From Zygnema cylindricum (lineage: Eukaryota > Streptophyta > Zygnematophyceae > Zygnematales > Zygnemataceae): DNA of 22,500 bases. The DNA is taken from positions 1 to 22,500 of the forward strand of contig JBBHKE010001351.1 of NCBI GenBank assembly GCA_037447655.1, in the 5' to 3' direction. Position 1 is the first letter of the stretch. The number at the start of each line of letters is the position of its first letter. Under the pieces are notes generated by a model that was not told the origin of the DNA, ran no database searches, and saw nothing but the letters and a program-made list of their open reading frames with translations. Positions 8,785 to 17,235 of the stretch are shown here, piece by piece. The position numbers and the translations under genes are program-made.

Positions 8785-10467
8785 ATGCACGGCATCCGAC
8801 GATCTCAGACTCAGAATTTCCGGGGGGAAGAAGATCAAGCAGCCGCCTGCAAGCAAGCTCTCACTTTGCCTACTCGGCAGTCTCAGGGGAGCCCTTGACC
8901 ATCCAAGAGGCCTTCTCATCACCAGAGCGGAATCACTGGATTGAGGCGGCAAACGACGAAATGAAGTCGATCATGGAGGCTCAAACATGGGAGCTCCTGG
9001 ACCTTCCTCCAGACCGAAAAGCGATTGGCAGCAAATGGGTATTCAAGGTGAAGTTAAATCCCGATAACACCATTGAACGCTATAAGACCAGACTTGTGGC
9101 GAAGGGGTACAATCAAAAGGAAGGAATCGATTTTGAAGAAACATTTTCTCCGGTTGTAAGATTTCCAACTGTTAGGATTTTGTTGTCCCTAGCTGCTATA
9201 GAAGATATGGAAATTCTTCAGATGGATGTAAAAACGGCCTTTTTGCATGGAGAACTAGAAGAGACCATTTACATGCAGCAGCCTGAAAAGTATGTGGAAC
9301 CAGGAAAAGAGCACTTAGTATGCAAGTTGCTAAAATCTTTGTACGGCCTAAAACAGGCCCCCAGACAGTGGAATATAAAGCTTGATGAATTCTTGACTAG
9401 TCTAGGATTATAAAGGATACGTTCTGATCACTCTGTCTATGTTCTAAAGGGTGAAAATGGGATAGTGTATATAGCAGTATATGAAGATGATTTGCTATTA
9501 ATTAGCAAATCAATGGTTGAAATTAACAAAATCAAAACTGCTCTAAACTCACGGTTCGAGATGAAAGACCTCGGTGAGGCAAAATATATTTTGGGTATCC
9601 AGGTAGAGAGGGACAAAAATAAGAAAATAATTAAATTGACTCAAAAAGAGGCTATTGGAAACATGTTAGATGAGTACGGAATGCGGGGGGCAAAAGGATG
9701 TTTAACTCCAATGGAGTTTCGGCAGAAGTTAGAGGGATAAGAGATAGAACTAGGTGTCATTGTTAGCGAGTATTTAGAGTCAAGGGAGAATGATCCTATG
9801 ACAATAATACATTATAGACAGATAGTGGGAAGCTTAATATATTTCATGAACTGTACCCGTGTGACATTGCTGCAGTAGTCGGGGTACTGAGCAGCAGTCT
9901 AGAAAATCCGAGAAAATCTGATCTTGATGCAGCAAGGAGAGTCTTAAGATATTTGGTAGGAAGTAAAGATCTCAAACTCACTCTAGGCGGAGGAGAAGTC
10001 AAGCTGCAAACATGGAGTGATGCAAGCTATGGCGACATGCCAAGCCAGAAATCCACCACGGGATTCGTACTAAAAATTGGGAACGGTACTTGCTGTTGGA
10101 GCAGCAAACTTCAAAAGGTTACAGCACAGGCGACAATGGAGTCAGAAAATATATGGCAGCAAGCTCGGCCCTCAGAGAACTCTTATGGGTAAAATCCATA
10201 TTACAAGAAATAGGATACATGCAAGTTGGTCCACAGGTGATCTGGTGTGATAACCAGGCTGCCATTGCCATTGCTTCTAACTCGAGTCATCGGTTCAAAA
10301 GCAAGCACATGGATGTACGATTACACTTTGTAAGAGAAAAGGTGTTCTCTAGAGTGATTAAATTATGTTATTTGCCAGATGCAAAAATGATTGCTGATAT
10401 GCTCACTAAAGCCCTTCTTGCTCCTAAGCTGAAGTATTGTAGGGACGCAGTGGGATTAAGTGAATAG

Positions 10468-10627
10468 TTGAATTGCTGCACTGCTATACTGCCACTCTGC
10501 GATAATTCCACTATTGTGAGGTAGTGGGACTGGGTGACTTACTAATTGCTATATTGCTATGCTGCGATGCTGCTCTAGTTTATCACCGCAGTTGCGCCGC
10601 GATACTGAGTCTAAAGCTTTAGGGGAG
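10468..10627 (+). other. 3' untranslated region and polypurine tract of A-2
   Basis: These 160 bp follow the RNase H stop, with short repeats of TGCTATA/TGCTGCG type and no coding signal. The region ends in the polypurine tract AGGGGAG at 10621-10627, immediately before the 3' LTR. A-1 has the matching segment at 2033-2192. Confidence 0.8.
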
Positions 10628-11371
10628 TGTTGTCTTTTTGGAAAGCTTTCACTCTCACTGCAACGCAGCTGCTTTACAGACAAAGCAGCGCAGCTGCTAT
10701 ACAGACAGAGCAGCGCAGCTGCTATACAACAGAGCAGCGCAGCTGCTATACAACAGAGCAGCTGCTATACAACAGAGCAGCGCAGCAGCAGAGCAGGGCA
10801 GCAGCGAAGCTGCAACACAGACAAGACAAGGCAGCCACGATTATATTTGATATGGTTTGTACGGACAATGCAACGTCTGATATTCTTAATGTGATTCTGT
10901 ACAGGATAGAGCAACTGCGATAGATACGATTCTAGTTAGCTTAGTGATAGCTCAGTGGTAGCTTAGTGATAGCTCAATGGTAACTTGACAGATTAGTGGT
11001 AGCTTGGTGGTTTGATGTACCTCTCAAGTACACTGGTGTTGCCAGTTCAACACAAGTATAAACTTAGGACACATAAAATAGTATGTATCTAGACTTCCAA
11101 GTAGTAAAACTGCAAACAGTTTTTGGGAAACTTTTGAGTACTATATCTTGAGTGTTGTTGGGTCAATTGTGCTATAACTTTGTGAGTTATCGTTGTTTAT
11201 AATACTTTATATTCTGATAGAGTTTTATGAGGTTTGGATGCTTGTATAAGAATTGGTGAGCACTTAAGAACAGCTGTTTGGTAGGATTCTTGATAGCTTT
11301 TGAGAGTGTATCATGTCTACTTCTACTACTACTGCTGCTCCTCCACCTGCACCGGTGGTAGTAGAACAACA
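10628..11371 (+). repeat. 3' LTR of A-2 (744 bp)
   Basis: Starts TGTTGTCTTTTTGG and ends GAACAACA, with the GTTGG target duplication at 11372-11376. It holds a CAGCTG minisatellite (about 10660-10822), a TATA-like box TATAAAC at 11057 and an LTR-borne Gag ATG at 11313. Read out of the element, that frame gives a 34-residue chimeric ORF ending at 11417. Unlike the 5' LTR it keeps the intact CAACA end. Confidence 0.95.
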
Positions 11372-11376
11372 GTTGG
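11372..11376. repeat. Target-site duplication of A-2, right
   Basis: GTTGG directly after the 3' LTR, identical to 5539-5543. Removing the element and one copy joins GGGTAGTTGG to CACTATCC. Confidence 0.93.
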
Positions 11377-11984
11377 CACTATCCTCTCTTTGGGCGGTTT
11401 GGACTTTCGCTTTCTAAAACTCAAAAGAGTTTAGTCGGATCCGTACGACGCAACCGAGGGGTGAGGGAGACTTATACTTATCTTCGGAGCCATTAGGAGA
11501 GTTTCTTCTTCTGAAGTTTGGTCATCTTTGTACTCCGAGTTTGTGAGCTCGCTTCGCCATTTATCATTTATTTCCATCTTTACTTCCATTCTTCTGGGGC
11601 AAGGTGATATTGTTTAATCTGAAAAAGCCGATATTTATTATTTCTATATTTATGCTTGGAAGTTATTTGCACATTCTTGTGTTCGTGGTTGGTTTTTGTC
11701 CGGATTTTTTGAGGGCCGGATCAGACGACTTGCATTTCCTTTCTATTCTTTGGAGAGTGGCCGGGGGTGTAGAATTTAGTGGGCTTCCACTAGATAAGCA
11801 TAATCTGGGGGGGGGACAGGATATTTTTTCTTTTTCACTCAATTCCTCATCATCACCTATGCATTATTCCTAGGGTGGGAAGGAACAGGGAAAAGCATTG
11901 TCACGGATCCGAGGGAGCATTTGGGTTAGAATGCAAGTTTCTTATGCACACCTATTCAAACCTCTAACCCAAACCTCCCGGTTC
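11377..11984. other. Unassigned flank between A-2 and the gypsy remnant
   Basis: No gene is recognised. The left part (11377-11590) has the look of an LTR or leader (TCTTCGGAGCCATTAGGAGAG, TTTGTGAGCTCGCTTCGCC), but no second copy is present. A run of nine G occurs at 11807-11815. The open frame at 11604-11873 is hydrophobic at its start but resembles no known family. Minus-strand gypsy integrase sequence may extend into the right end, though alignment is lost. Confidence 0.45.
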
Positions 11985-13216
11985 CCAGCCACGCTCTACA
12001 AACTGCATATTTCCGTAGTGACCCCTTCGCTGTCTGTACGCACCTTTCCGCCAAACCATCGGCTTGGGGGTGGTCGCGATTGGTAAGTCAATGGTCGATG
12101 AGACATTTCTCCAAAAAAGGTTTAGAATTCTCCAGCAAATTCACATCGACGATCTGTCAGAACCTCTACAGACGCTCTAAATTGTGACAACACTCTTTGA
12201 AGGAAGGCATCTGCAATAGCTTTGGACTCCTTTCGGGGCAAAACCACCAACTCTATCCATTTAAAAAAATGTTTAAACATGACCAACACAAAGCGATTCC
12301 CCCGTCTGCTGGTCAAAAGAGGCCCCGAAAGATCCAAAGACCATCGATAAATTAATCCTTGGATGGGAAGAGAATGAAGCTCGGTCCCGTCTTTTTTGTC
12401 AAAAGTTGATTTAACCCGATCGCAGGAAGAGCAAGTTTGCACAATTTGGTTGACTTGGGTCCGCAACCCGTGCCACCAATAAGATCATGTGACCATAAAA
12501 GTGGTCCTTTTCTGCCCGAAGTGCTCGCATTGCTAATGGAGAAGGGTGATCAGAGTTTCCCGAACCGTGGGAGGAGCAACCACTGTCTTCGTTCTGTCAG
12601 TCTATTTCGAGAGGAGAATACCTCAGTCCTAGTCATAAGCCGCCATCCTGGTCTGCACACAGGACACTTTAACTCCAGCCAAGTGGGAAAGAGGAGATCC
12701 CTGCTGGATGGATTGTAGAGAATCCGGATCATTCCAGATATCTTTCTGTCCGGCTCCTATCGGTGCCTGCCCCTCCATGTCCGCCGCAAAAGTGGACAGT
12801 TCCCCCTCAGATCGGGGAAGCCAGATTAAAGTAGAAGAGGCTCGAATAAGTCCCAAACTGATCTCCGAATCCTCATCGTGCCGTGCTCCGGTGGAATCCG
12901 GAGTGGAGGAATCGGGATTTCGGCTAAGTCCGTCGGCATTCCCGTGGATTTCCCCTGCCCGGTGGATAATACTGAAGTTGTATTCCTGCAAGATCAGAAC
13001 ACATCTGGCAAGTTTGCCGGTCAACTTACTGTTTTCCATGTTCCATTTGAGAGGTTGATGGTCCGTAATGAGAGTGAAACGGACTTCGTATAAATAGGGT
13101 CGAAAATGCTGAATTTCTCAAATAGTTGCGAGGAGCTCTCCATGGTAACTGCTATAATTCCCTTCCCTCCTGACCTCCGTTTAGCCTCTCGAATGAGAAG
13201 CAGATCCTATTCAAGT
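11985..13216 (-). pseudogene. Ty3/gypsy pol remnant: RNase H, zinc region, integrase
   Basis: Reading the minus strand from 13216 down, RNase H residues appear first (NYSSYHGELLATI, then LITDHQPLKW near 13050, LTGKLARCVLILQEY near 13000 and the end motif GNADGLSRNP near 12930). A spacer follows, then an integrase zinc region (WWHGLRTQVNQIVQTCSSCD near 12430-12490) and the integrase core (SLDLSGPL, VLTDRRCEFAGEF to 12122). After a frameshift comes HPQADGLAER at about 12047-12076. RT before integrase is the gypsy order, and wording such as LARWALILQEY is typical of streptophyte and algal gypsy elements as I know them. There are several stops and frameshifts. The protease/RT part is missing because the LTR at 13217 interrupts it. 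Confidence 0.88.
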
Positions 13217-13775
13217 TGTTGTTCTAGAACCACAGTAGTAGGAGGAGAGCCAGCAACAGTAGTAGTGGAAGTAGACATCTAAAACAAAAGCTATCAATCA
13301 CCCTACTCAACAACCAACTTGAAGATGTAATAGTATGCAACTCAGTAAACTATACAAACTCAAATTCTGCATAACAGTAGTTTACACAGTGTAGAATCAC
13401 TTCTCAAAGTTTCAACTCAATTGATCCAGCAAGCCATAAGATATTCACACTGCAGATTCACAAAAACTGCCTTAGTTGATTAATATCGAAAGACTTGGAT
13501 AATCACAATTTTTCTAAGTCCTACACTATATACTCACATTGAGTATCTTTTGGTCACACTAATATAAGTGACTGTACTACCGTAGTGTCCTATGCTACGA
13601 CAAAGTTCTAAAATTGTACTTATTATTTCAAGAGTACTTCCAAAAACCAATTTTGCCAGTTCTCAAAATCTGAATAGTGCGACACTATTTTAAATTAGCT
13701 AAACTACAAATCCTTGTTTCTAGATATTTACAAATAGAAGGTCGTACATTAAATGTTCTTGGCGCTTAGTCAACA
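13217..13775 (-). repeat. Diverged A-like LTR without internal region (solo or truncated)
   Basis: On the minus strand this 559-bp block starts TGTTGACT (13775) and ends GAACAACA (13217). It ends with a Gag-like start, ATG at 13278, giving MSTSTTTVAGSPPTTVVLEQQ, clearly related to family A's LTR-coded N-terminus. The segment before the ATG (ATTGATAGCTTTTG) also parallels family A, but the rest is diverged and lacks the CAGCTG minisatellite. No GGTTATGGGC primer site follows the end; gypsy RNase H sequence does. The flanking pentamers CAAGT (left) and GTGGT (right) do not match, so the right boundary or locus history is uncertain. Confidence 0.7.
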
Positions 13776-13896
13776 GTGGTCCATAGCATCCGGTTGACTA
13801 TTGTCGTGTAGTACGCAGCACCTGATACTGTCCAAGTGTGCTTCGTCATTTGTGGTCCCTTTTGAATCTCGTTCGTCAATTCAATGTCAATCAACG
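13776..13896. other. Short unassigned segment left of element B
   Basis: These 121 bp lie between the diverged A-like LTR and the truncated left LTR of B. The minus strand is open (ELTNEIQKGPQMTKHTWTVS) across it, but I recognise no family. It is neither copia A pol nor gypsy pol as far as I can see, and it does not match the flank on B's right side. Confidence 0.5.
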
Positions 13897-14773
13897 GTTT
13901 TTGAAATGTTAGTTTCGTACTTACGCCACATTTTGTGCGCACGCGACGGTTCGTGCGTAGATTATTACTGGAAATATTGTGGTGGTACAAATGGAGGTTC
14001 GAATGGATTTGTGGATTGGGGGAGTAATTGTACAATTGAAGTTAAAGGATTGTATTTTGATAATGTGGTATCAAGTGGACCGTACGTATGTGATGTCGGT
14101 TCATGACGTGGTTTCGTCCTCAAGTGACTAATCAAGTTGATACTCAGTACGCGGATTTTACGGAAGCGTCGATGTAAATATTTGGTTGAACATTGATGTG
14201 TCTTTTTGTGAATTAATTATTAGTGTAGATTTACTCACTTTGACATACCTTGAAGTATTCAGGTATTCCGACATTAATAGAGGTAGCTGGTAGATAGCGT
14301 ACCGCTGATATGCCTCCGTACATTCAGCAGTAAGCTCTCGTATATATTTGTAGGACTTCGTCATTTTAGGACATAGGAACTTTTTGGACCAAAAACTGTT
14401 TATGGTGTTTTTTTGGTAATTTTATCTGAGGATTACTCTCAGATCTGCTAGCGGAATTATCTGAAATTCTGCATGTTTGTTCCTATTTATATTTTTAATA
14501 TTGTCACAGAATTTCAGGTCTATTGTGTGCCTGGTCTGTGTTTTACTTCATTGTGAAGTTAGCCTGTCTGATCAGTTCTGGCAGACTGTTTTTCTGCAAC
14601 TTTGACTAGATGATGTGATCAATCTGATCAGTTCTGGCAGACTGTTTTTCTGCAACTTTGACTAGATGATGTGATCAATCTGTTTATTATTTTTGTCTGA
14701 AACTTTGTGAGGTCATTTTATGTCCTAGATAATATCTGTAAATGTATTTTCAGCTTGTTGGCTATGGACAACA
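13897..14773 (+). repeat. Left LTR of element B (877 bp, edited at both ends)
   Basis: Homology with the right LTR begins at GTTTTTGAAATG, so the expected TGTT is missing and the end is ...CAACG|GTTTTTG. It carries a 56-bp tandem duplication (14570-14625 and 14626-14681) absent from the right LTR. It also lacks 92 bp that the right LTR has between CAGCTTGTT and GGCTATGG. The lost part includes the Gag start codon of the full LTR. Elsewhere I find only two substitutions and one T-run length change between the two LTRs. Confidence 0.9.
14570..14681 (+). repeat. 56-bp tandem duplication in left LTR of B
   Basis: GATCAGTTCTGGCAGACTGT... to ...GTGATCAATCT occurs twice back to back. The right LTR has one copy (from 16996). 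The two units look identical, so the duplication is recent. Confidence 0.93.
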
Positions 14774-15566
14774 GGTTATGGGCCCACGCCCATGGCTACC
14801 CATATTGGATGAATCGTACTTACCCATATTTGATGGAACTGAATATTATTGTTGGAGGAGTATTATGAAGAGCTACTTCAAGTTGAGGGAGCTTATGGAT
14901 GTGGTGGATGGGATATGTGTCGAAACATCGGCTGAATGGGAGGAGAAAAACCTGGAGTGCTTGAGGATTATCAAGCTATCTATGACTAAGGAATTTGTAA
15001 TGATGTACCTTGATGTGAAGAGTGCAGCTGAATTGTGGAAGTGTTTAGAATGCACTTATCAAAAGACTTCTGTGTATCATTGGATGATTAGTGCTACAAA
15101 AATATTTGAATCTAAATATGCTGGAGGTAGCATGTTGAAATATTGCCTTAGTTTGCAAAGATTGTTTGCAGAAAATGATATTGCAGGAGGACACTTTACA
15201 AATGTTCAAAAGGTTCTCTTGTTAATGAAAGGTTTACCTAAAGAATATAGGTGTGCTTTAGATAGATTAAAACAAGTTGATAAAAAGGATTGGAGCTTAC
15301 CTTTAGCAATCAGATTTGTTTTAGATGAAGAAGATGATAAAGAGGCTTTAAAGAATAGGGGGAATTTTCAGGGTGTGAGATCACAATTTCAAAAAAATAG
15401 AAAAAATGGTAAATCAGAAAATTGTTTTTATTGTAATGATTTAGGACATACTTTTAAATTATGTCCACTTTATAAAAGTGCATGTGTCATAGGAAATTTT
15501 CGAAATGGATGGGATGACAATCGGGTTCTACCCCCTACACGAAAGGCTACACTTCACGTTGATTAA
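14742..15566 (+). CDS. Copia-type Gag of element B (capsid plus zinc knuckle)
   Basis: This 274-codon frame encodes a retrotransposon Gag, the particle protein that would bind and package element RNA in the cytoplasm. After QQVMGPRPW it has the plant copia Gag pattern (FDGTEYYCWRSIMKSYF, then AELWKCLECTYQK, KVLLLMKGLPKEY, DWSLPLAIRFVLDEE). It ends in a knuckle CFYCNDLGHTFKLC (residues 228-241), which fits CX2CX4HX4C with all ligands present. The ATG at 14742 is in the LTR. In the undeleted right LTR the start would be the ATG at 17210 (MARNGYGQQ), which the left LTR has lost, so 14742 (MYFQLVGYGQQ) is a replacement start. There are no internal stops. The frame ends TAA at 15564-15566, followed in the same frame by the next ORF. 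Confidence 0.87.
   Translation: MYFQLVGYGQQVMGPRPWLPILDESYLPIFDGTEYYCWRSIMKSYFKLRELMDVVDGICVETSAEWEEKNLECLRIIKLSMTKEFVMMYLDVKSAAELWKCLECTYQKTSVYHWMISATKIFESKYAGGSMLKYCLSLQRLFAENDIAGGHFTNVQKVLLLMKGLPKEYRCALDRLKQVDKKDWSLPLAIRFVLDEEDDKEALKNRGNFQGVRSQFQKNRKNGKSENCFYCNDLGHTFKLCPLYKSACVIGNFRNGWDDNRVLPPTRKATLHVD
14774..14787 (+). promoter_or_regulatory. Primer-binding site of element B (half-tRNA initiator Met type)
   Basis: GGTTATGGGCCCAC begins at the first base after CAACA. It is the reverse complement of GUGGGCCCAUAACC, the anticodon arm of initiator tRNA-Met, over 14 bases. As I recall the tRNAs, CCCAC fits the plant form and CCCAG the animal form. It lies inside the Gag frame (QVMGPR). Confidence 0.82.
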
Positions 15567-15599
15567 TTTGTATACTTGCCGACTGTTATTTTTCTAAAT

Positions 15600-16025
15600 A
15601 TGGAAAATGAGGAAGGAAGGGAAACATGTGCTGTCACCAAAAATGGAGTGGAGAATGAGGTGACAGAAAAGGATTTGGTTTTTGTCAATTTTTCCGATGA
15701 CAGATTGGTGAGTGATAAAGATTTACAGGAGGAAGAGGTTAATGTAGTGAGGATAGCTAGAGAGAGTGAAGGTCAATTAGAAATGGAAACTGAAAATAAT
15801 TTGCATGAGGAGATTACTATACCTAAAGAGGGAAAGAGAAAAAGTGTTCAAAAAATTGAAGTAGGAGAGGAAGTTTATATTATTGGAAACGAAAACAAAA
15901 GTTCAAAAATTGAGAAAATACCAAAATTTATTAAGAAAACAAAGAAAAGAAGTAGAAGTAAAAAGATAAACCATAGAAGAAAACATGTTCAGAAAATGGT
16001 CAAAAGAAAGCATCGTGGAAAATAA
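15600..16025 (+). CDS. Acidic-then-basic ORF of element B, unknown function
   Basis: The first ATG is at 15600 (MENEEGRETC) and the stop is TAA at 16023, giving 141 residues. The frame is the same as Gag and has no stop between 15567 and 15600, so Gag and this ORF are separated by the single UAA at 15564. The N-terminal two thirds are Glu/Asp-rich (TEKDLVFVNF, LQEEEVNVVR). The last 35 or so residues are strongly basic (KKTKKRSRSKKINHRRKHVQ), like a nucleic-acid-binding or nuclear-localisation tail. It lies where protease and integrase would start in a full element. I recognise no domain. It could be a remnant linker, an acquired host segment or a functional Gag extension. Confidence 0.55.
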   Translation: MENEEGRETCAVTKNGVENEVTEKDLVFVNFSDDRLVSDKDLQEEEVNVVRIARESEGQLEMETENNLHEEITIPKEGKRKSVQKIEVGEEVYIIGNENKSSKIEKIPKFIKKTKKRSRSKKINHRRKHVQKMVKRKHRGK

Positions 16026-16319
16026 TTTTAGGGAAAGTAATTATCTTTTACATTTAATAATTTTTTGACGAATTTCTGATTTAAAACTTTGAATTTTGAA
16101 ATTTTGTGAGAAGGAAAATTTTTACTTTGAAGACCTAGAAAGAGGTAGTGGAAGCAATGGTGTGTTTAGGAAGGAAGGATTTTGGAAGACATGGCAGCAG
16201 GCAGTTGGAGCAGTGGTGATGTCAGCGGAAGCAGTGGTGATATTTGAACGAAAGGTACAGTTTCATTTGACACGCGGCATACTTTATTATGGGTGCAGGA
16301 AACTAAAATTTCAGGGGAG
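16026..16319 (+). other. 3' untranslated region and polypurine tract of element B
   Basis: About 290 bp follow the second ORF, with an AT-rich start (to about 16100), then a G/A-rich stretch with GGAAGCAGTGGTGAT-like near-repeats (16148-16240). The segment ends in the polypurine tract AGGGGAG at 16313-16319, against the right LTR. An open frame from 16096 crosses into the LTR but has no recognisable content. Confidence 0.7.
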
Positions 16320-17235
16320 TGTTGTTTTTGAAATGTTAGTTTCGTACTTACGCCACATTTTGTGCGCACGCGACGGTTCGTGCGTAGATTATTACTGGAA
16401 ATATTGTGGTGGTACAAATGGAGGTTCGAATGGATTTGTGGATTGGGGGAGTAATTGTACAATTGAAGTTAAAGGATTGTATTTTGATAATGTGGTATCA
16501 AGTGGACCGTACGTATGTGATGTCGGTTCATGACGTGGTTTCGTCCTCAAGTGACTAATCAAGTTGATACTCAGTACGCGGATTTTACGGAAGCGTCGAT
16601 GTAAATATTTGGTTGAACATTGATGTGTCTTTTTGTGAATTAATTATTAGTGTAGATTTACTCACTTTGACATACCTTGAAGTATTCAGGTATACCGACA
16701 TTAATAGAGGTAGCTGGTAGATAGCGTACCGCTGATATGCCTCCGTACATTCAGCAATAAGCTCTCGTATATATTTGTAGGACTTCGTCATTTTAGGACA
16801 TAGGAACTTTTTGGACCAAAAACTGTTTATGGTGTTTTTTGGTAATTTTATCTGAGGATTACTCTCAGATCTGCTAGCGGAATTATCTGAAATTCTGCAT
16901 GTTTGTTCCTATTTATATTTTTAATATTGTCACAGAATTTCAGGTCTATTGTGTGCCTGGTCTGTGTTTTACTTCATTGTGAAGTTAGCCTGTCTGATCA
17001 GTTCTGGCAGACTGTTTTTCTGCAACTTTGACTAGATGATGTGATCAATCTGTTTATTATTTTTGTCTGAAACTTTGTGAGGTCATTTTATGTCCTAGAT
17101 AATATCTGTAAATGTATTTTCAGCTTGTTTTGTTAATTCTGTTGAATTCTGTGTGTATCCAAAGTACGTTGTTTTTAGGGTAGTCTGTGGTGCTTCCTAG
17201 GGTGAATCCATGGCTAGAAATGGCTATGGACAACA
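16320..17235 (+). repeat. Right LTR of element B (916 bp, intact)
   Basis: It starts TGTTGTTTTTGAAATG and ends TATGGACAACA. It retains the segment 17130-17221 missing from the left LTR, including ATG at 17210 in frame with GYGQQ. Read outward, this ATG gives a 34-residue frame into A-4 antisense sequence, ending at 17314. The neighbour at 17236 is AAGACTCTATAACC, minus-strand copia A pol (GYRVF). Confidence 0.93.

Larger units (their letters stand above)
6249..10467 (+). pseudogene. Copia gag-pol polyprotein gene of A-2, disabled
   Basis: The frame starts in the LTR at 6249 (MSTSTTTAAPPP). Gag carries the copia-type capsid region (YVYWADMVETHFENVNLLDI) and a CX2CX4HX4C knuckle at 6987-7028. 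Protease has DTGA at 7251. Integrase has an H/H/C/C zinc region (WHKRLGH... CDGCALGK) and core Asp residues in HSDVFG and RLDNGGEY. RT has MDVKTAFL at 9222 and YEDD at 9480. RNase H has SDASYG, CDNQAAIAIA and IADMLTKAL and ends at 10467. Breaks seen: TAG at 6306, TAG at 6546, TAA at 8547, further linker stops, TAA at 9411, TAA at 9738, a base lost near 9856 and two bases gained near 10146. The open 649-codon stretch 6600-8549 is the best preserved part. Integrase also lacks its catalytic Glu (Lys at about 8143). Confidence 0.94.
5544..11371 (+). mobile_element. Complete Ty1/copia retrotransposon, copy A-2
   Basis: This element of 5828 bp has two LTRs (5544-6307 and 10628-11371), a 5-bp GTTGG target duplication, a primer site next to the 5' LTR and a polypurine tract next to the 3' LTR. 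Domain order is gag, zinc knuckle, protease, integrase, reverse transcriptase, RNase H. Integrase before reverse transcriptase defines Ty1/copia. Stops, two frameshifts and an integrase active-site change make it inactive. The two LTRs differ by many substitutions and minisatellite changes, so the insertion is not recent. Confidence 0.96.
13897..17235 (+). mobile_element. Element B: gag-only non-autonomous LTR retrotransposon (TR-GAG type)
   Basis: Element B has near-identical LTRs (13897-14773 and 16320-17235) around about 1546 bp that encode a copia-type Gag and a second small ORF but no protease, integrase, RT or RNase H. It has a primer site directly after the left LTR and an AGGGGAG tract directly before the right LTR. 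LTR ends are TGTTG/CAACA. All four cis signals match family A, though the LTR bodies and Gag do not. The right LTR abuts minus-strand copy A-4 pol at 17236, so B inserted in or recombined next to A-4. The left LTR lacks its first four bases, and its flank does not continue A-4. No target-site duplication is seen. Confidence 0.88.

Noticed and set aside
8579-8944. Ser/Pro/Gln-rich ORF in the A-2 linker
   Set aside because: It is out of frame with pol and created by the 30-bp triplication; the pol frame is the one continuing into LTIQEAFSS.
11807-11815. G9 run as a gypsy polypurine tract
   Set aside because: It is on the plus strand while the adjacent gypsy remnant is on the minus strand, and no LTR start follows.
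12057-12076. GGCTTGGGGGTGGTCGCG as a polypurine tract
   Set aside because: On the minus strand these bases encode HPQADG of the gypsy integrase, so they are coding remnant.
13801-14106. Cys/Gly-rich ORF present in both B LTRs
   Set aside because: Its presence twice reflects LTR identity. It has no signal peptide or known motif, and the upstream part differs between copies.
14774-14792. tRNA-like sequence at GGTTATGGGCCCAC
   Set aside because: Only the anticodon-arm complement is present, placed at the LTR junction; it is a primer site, not a tRNA gene.
17130-17221. The 92-bp difference between B LTRs as a spliced intron
   Set aside because: The edges do not offer GT-AG at any equivalent alignment, so a simple deletion is more likely.
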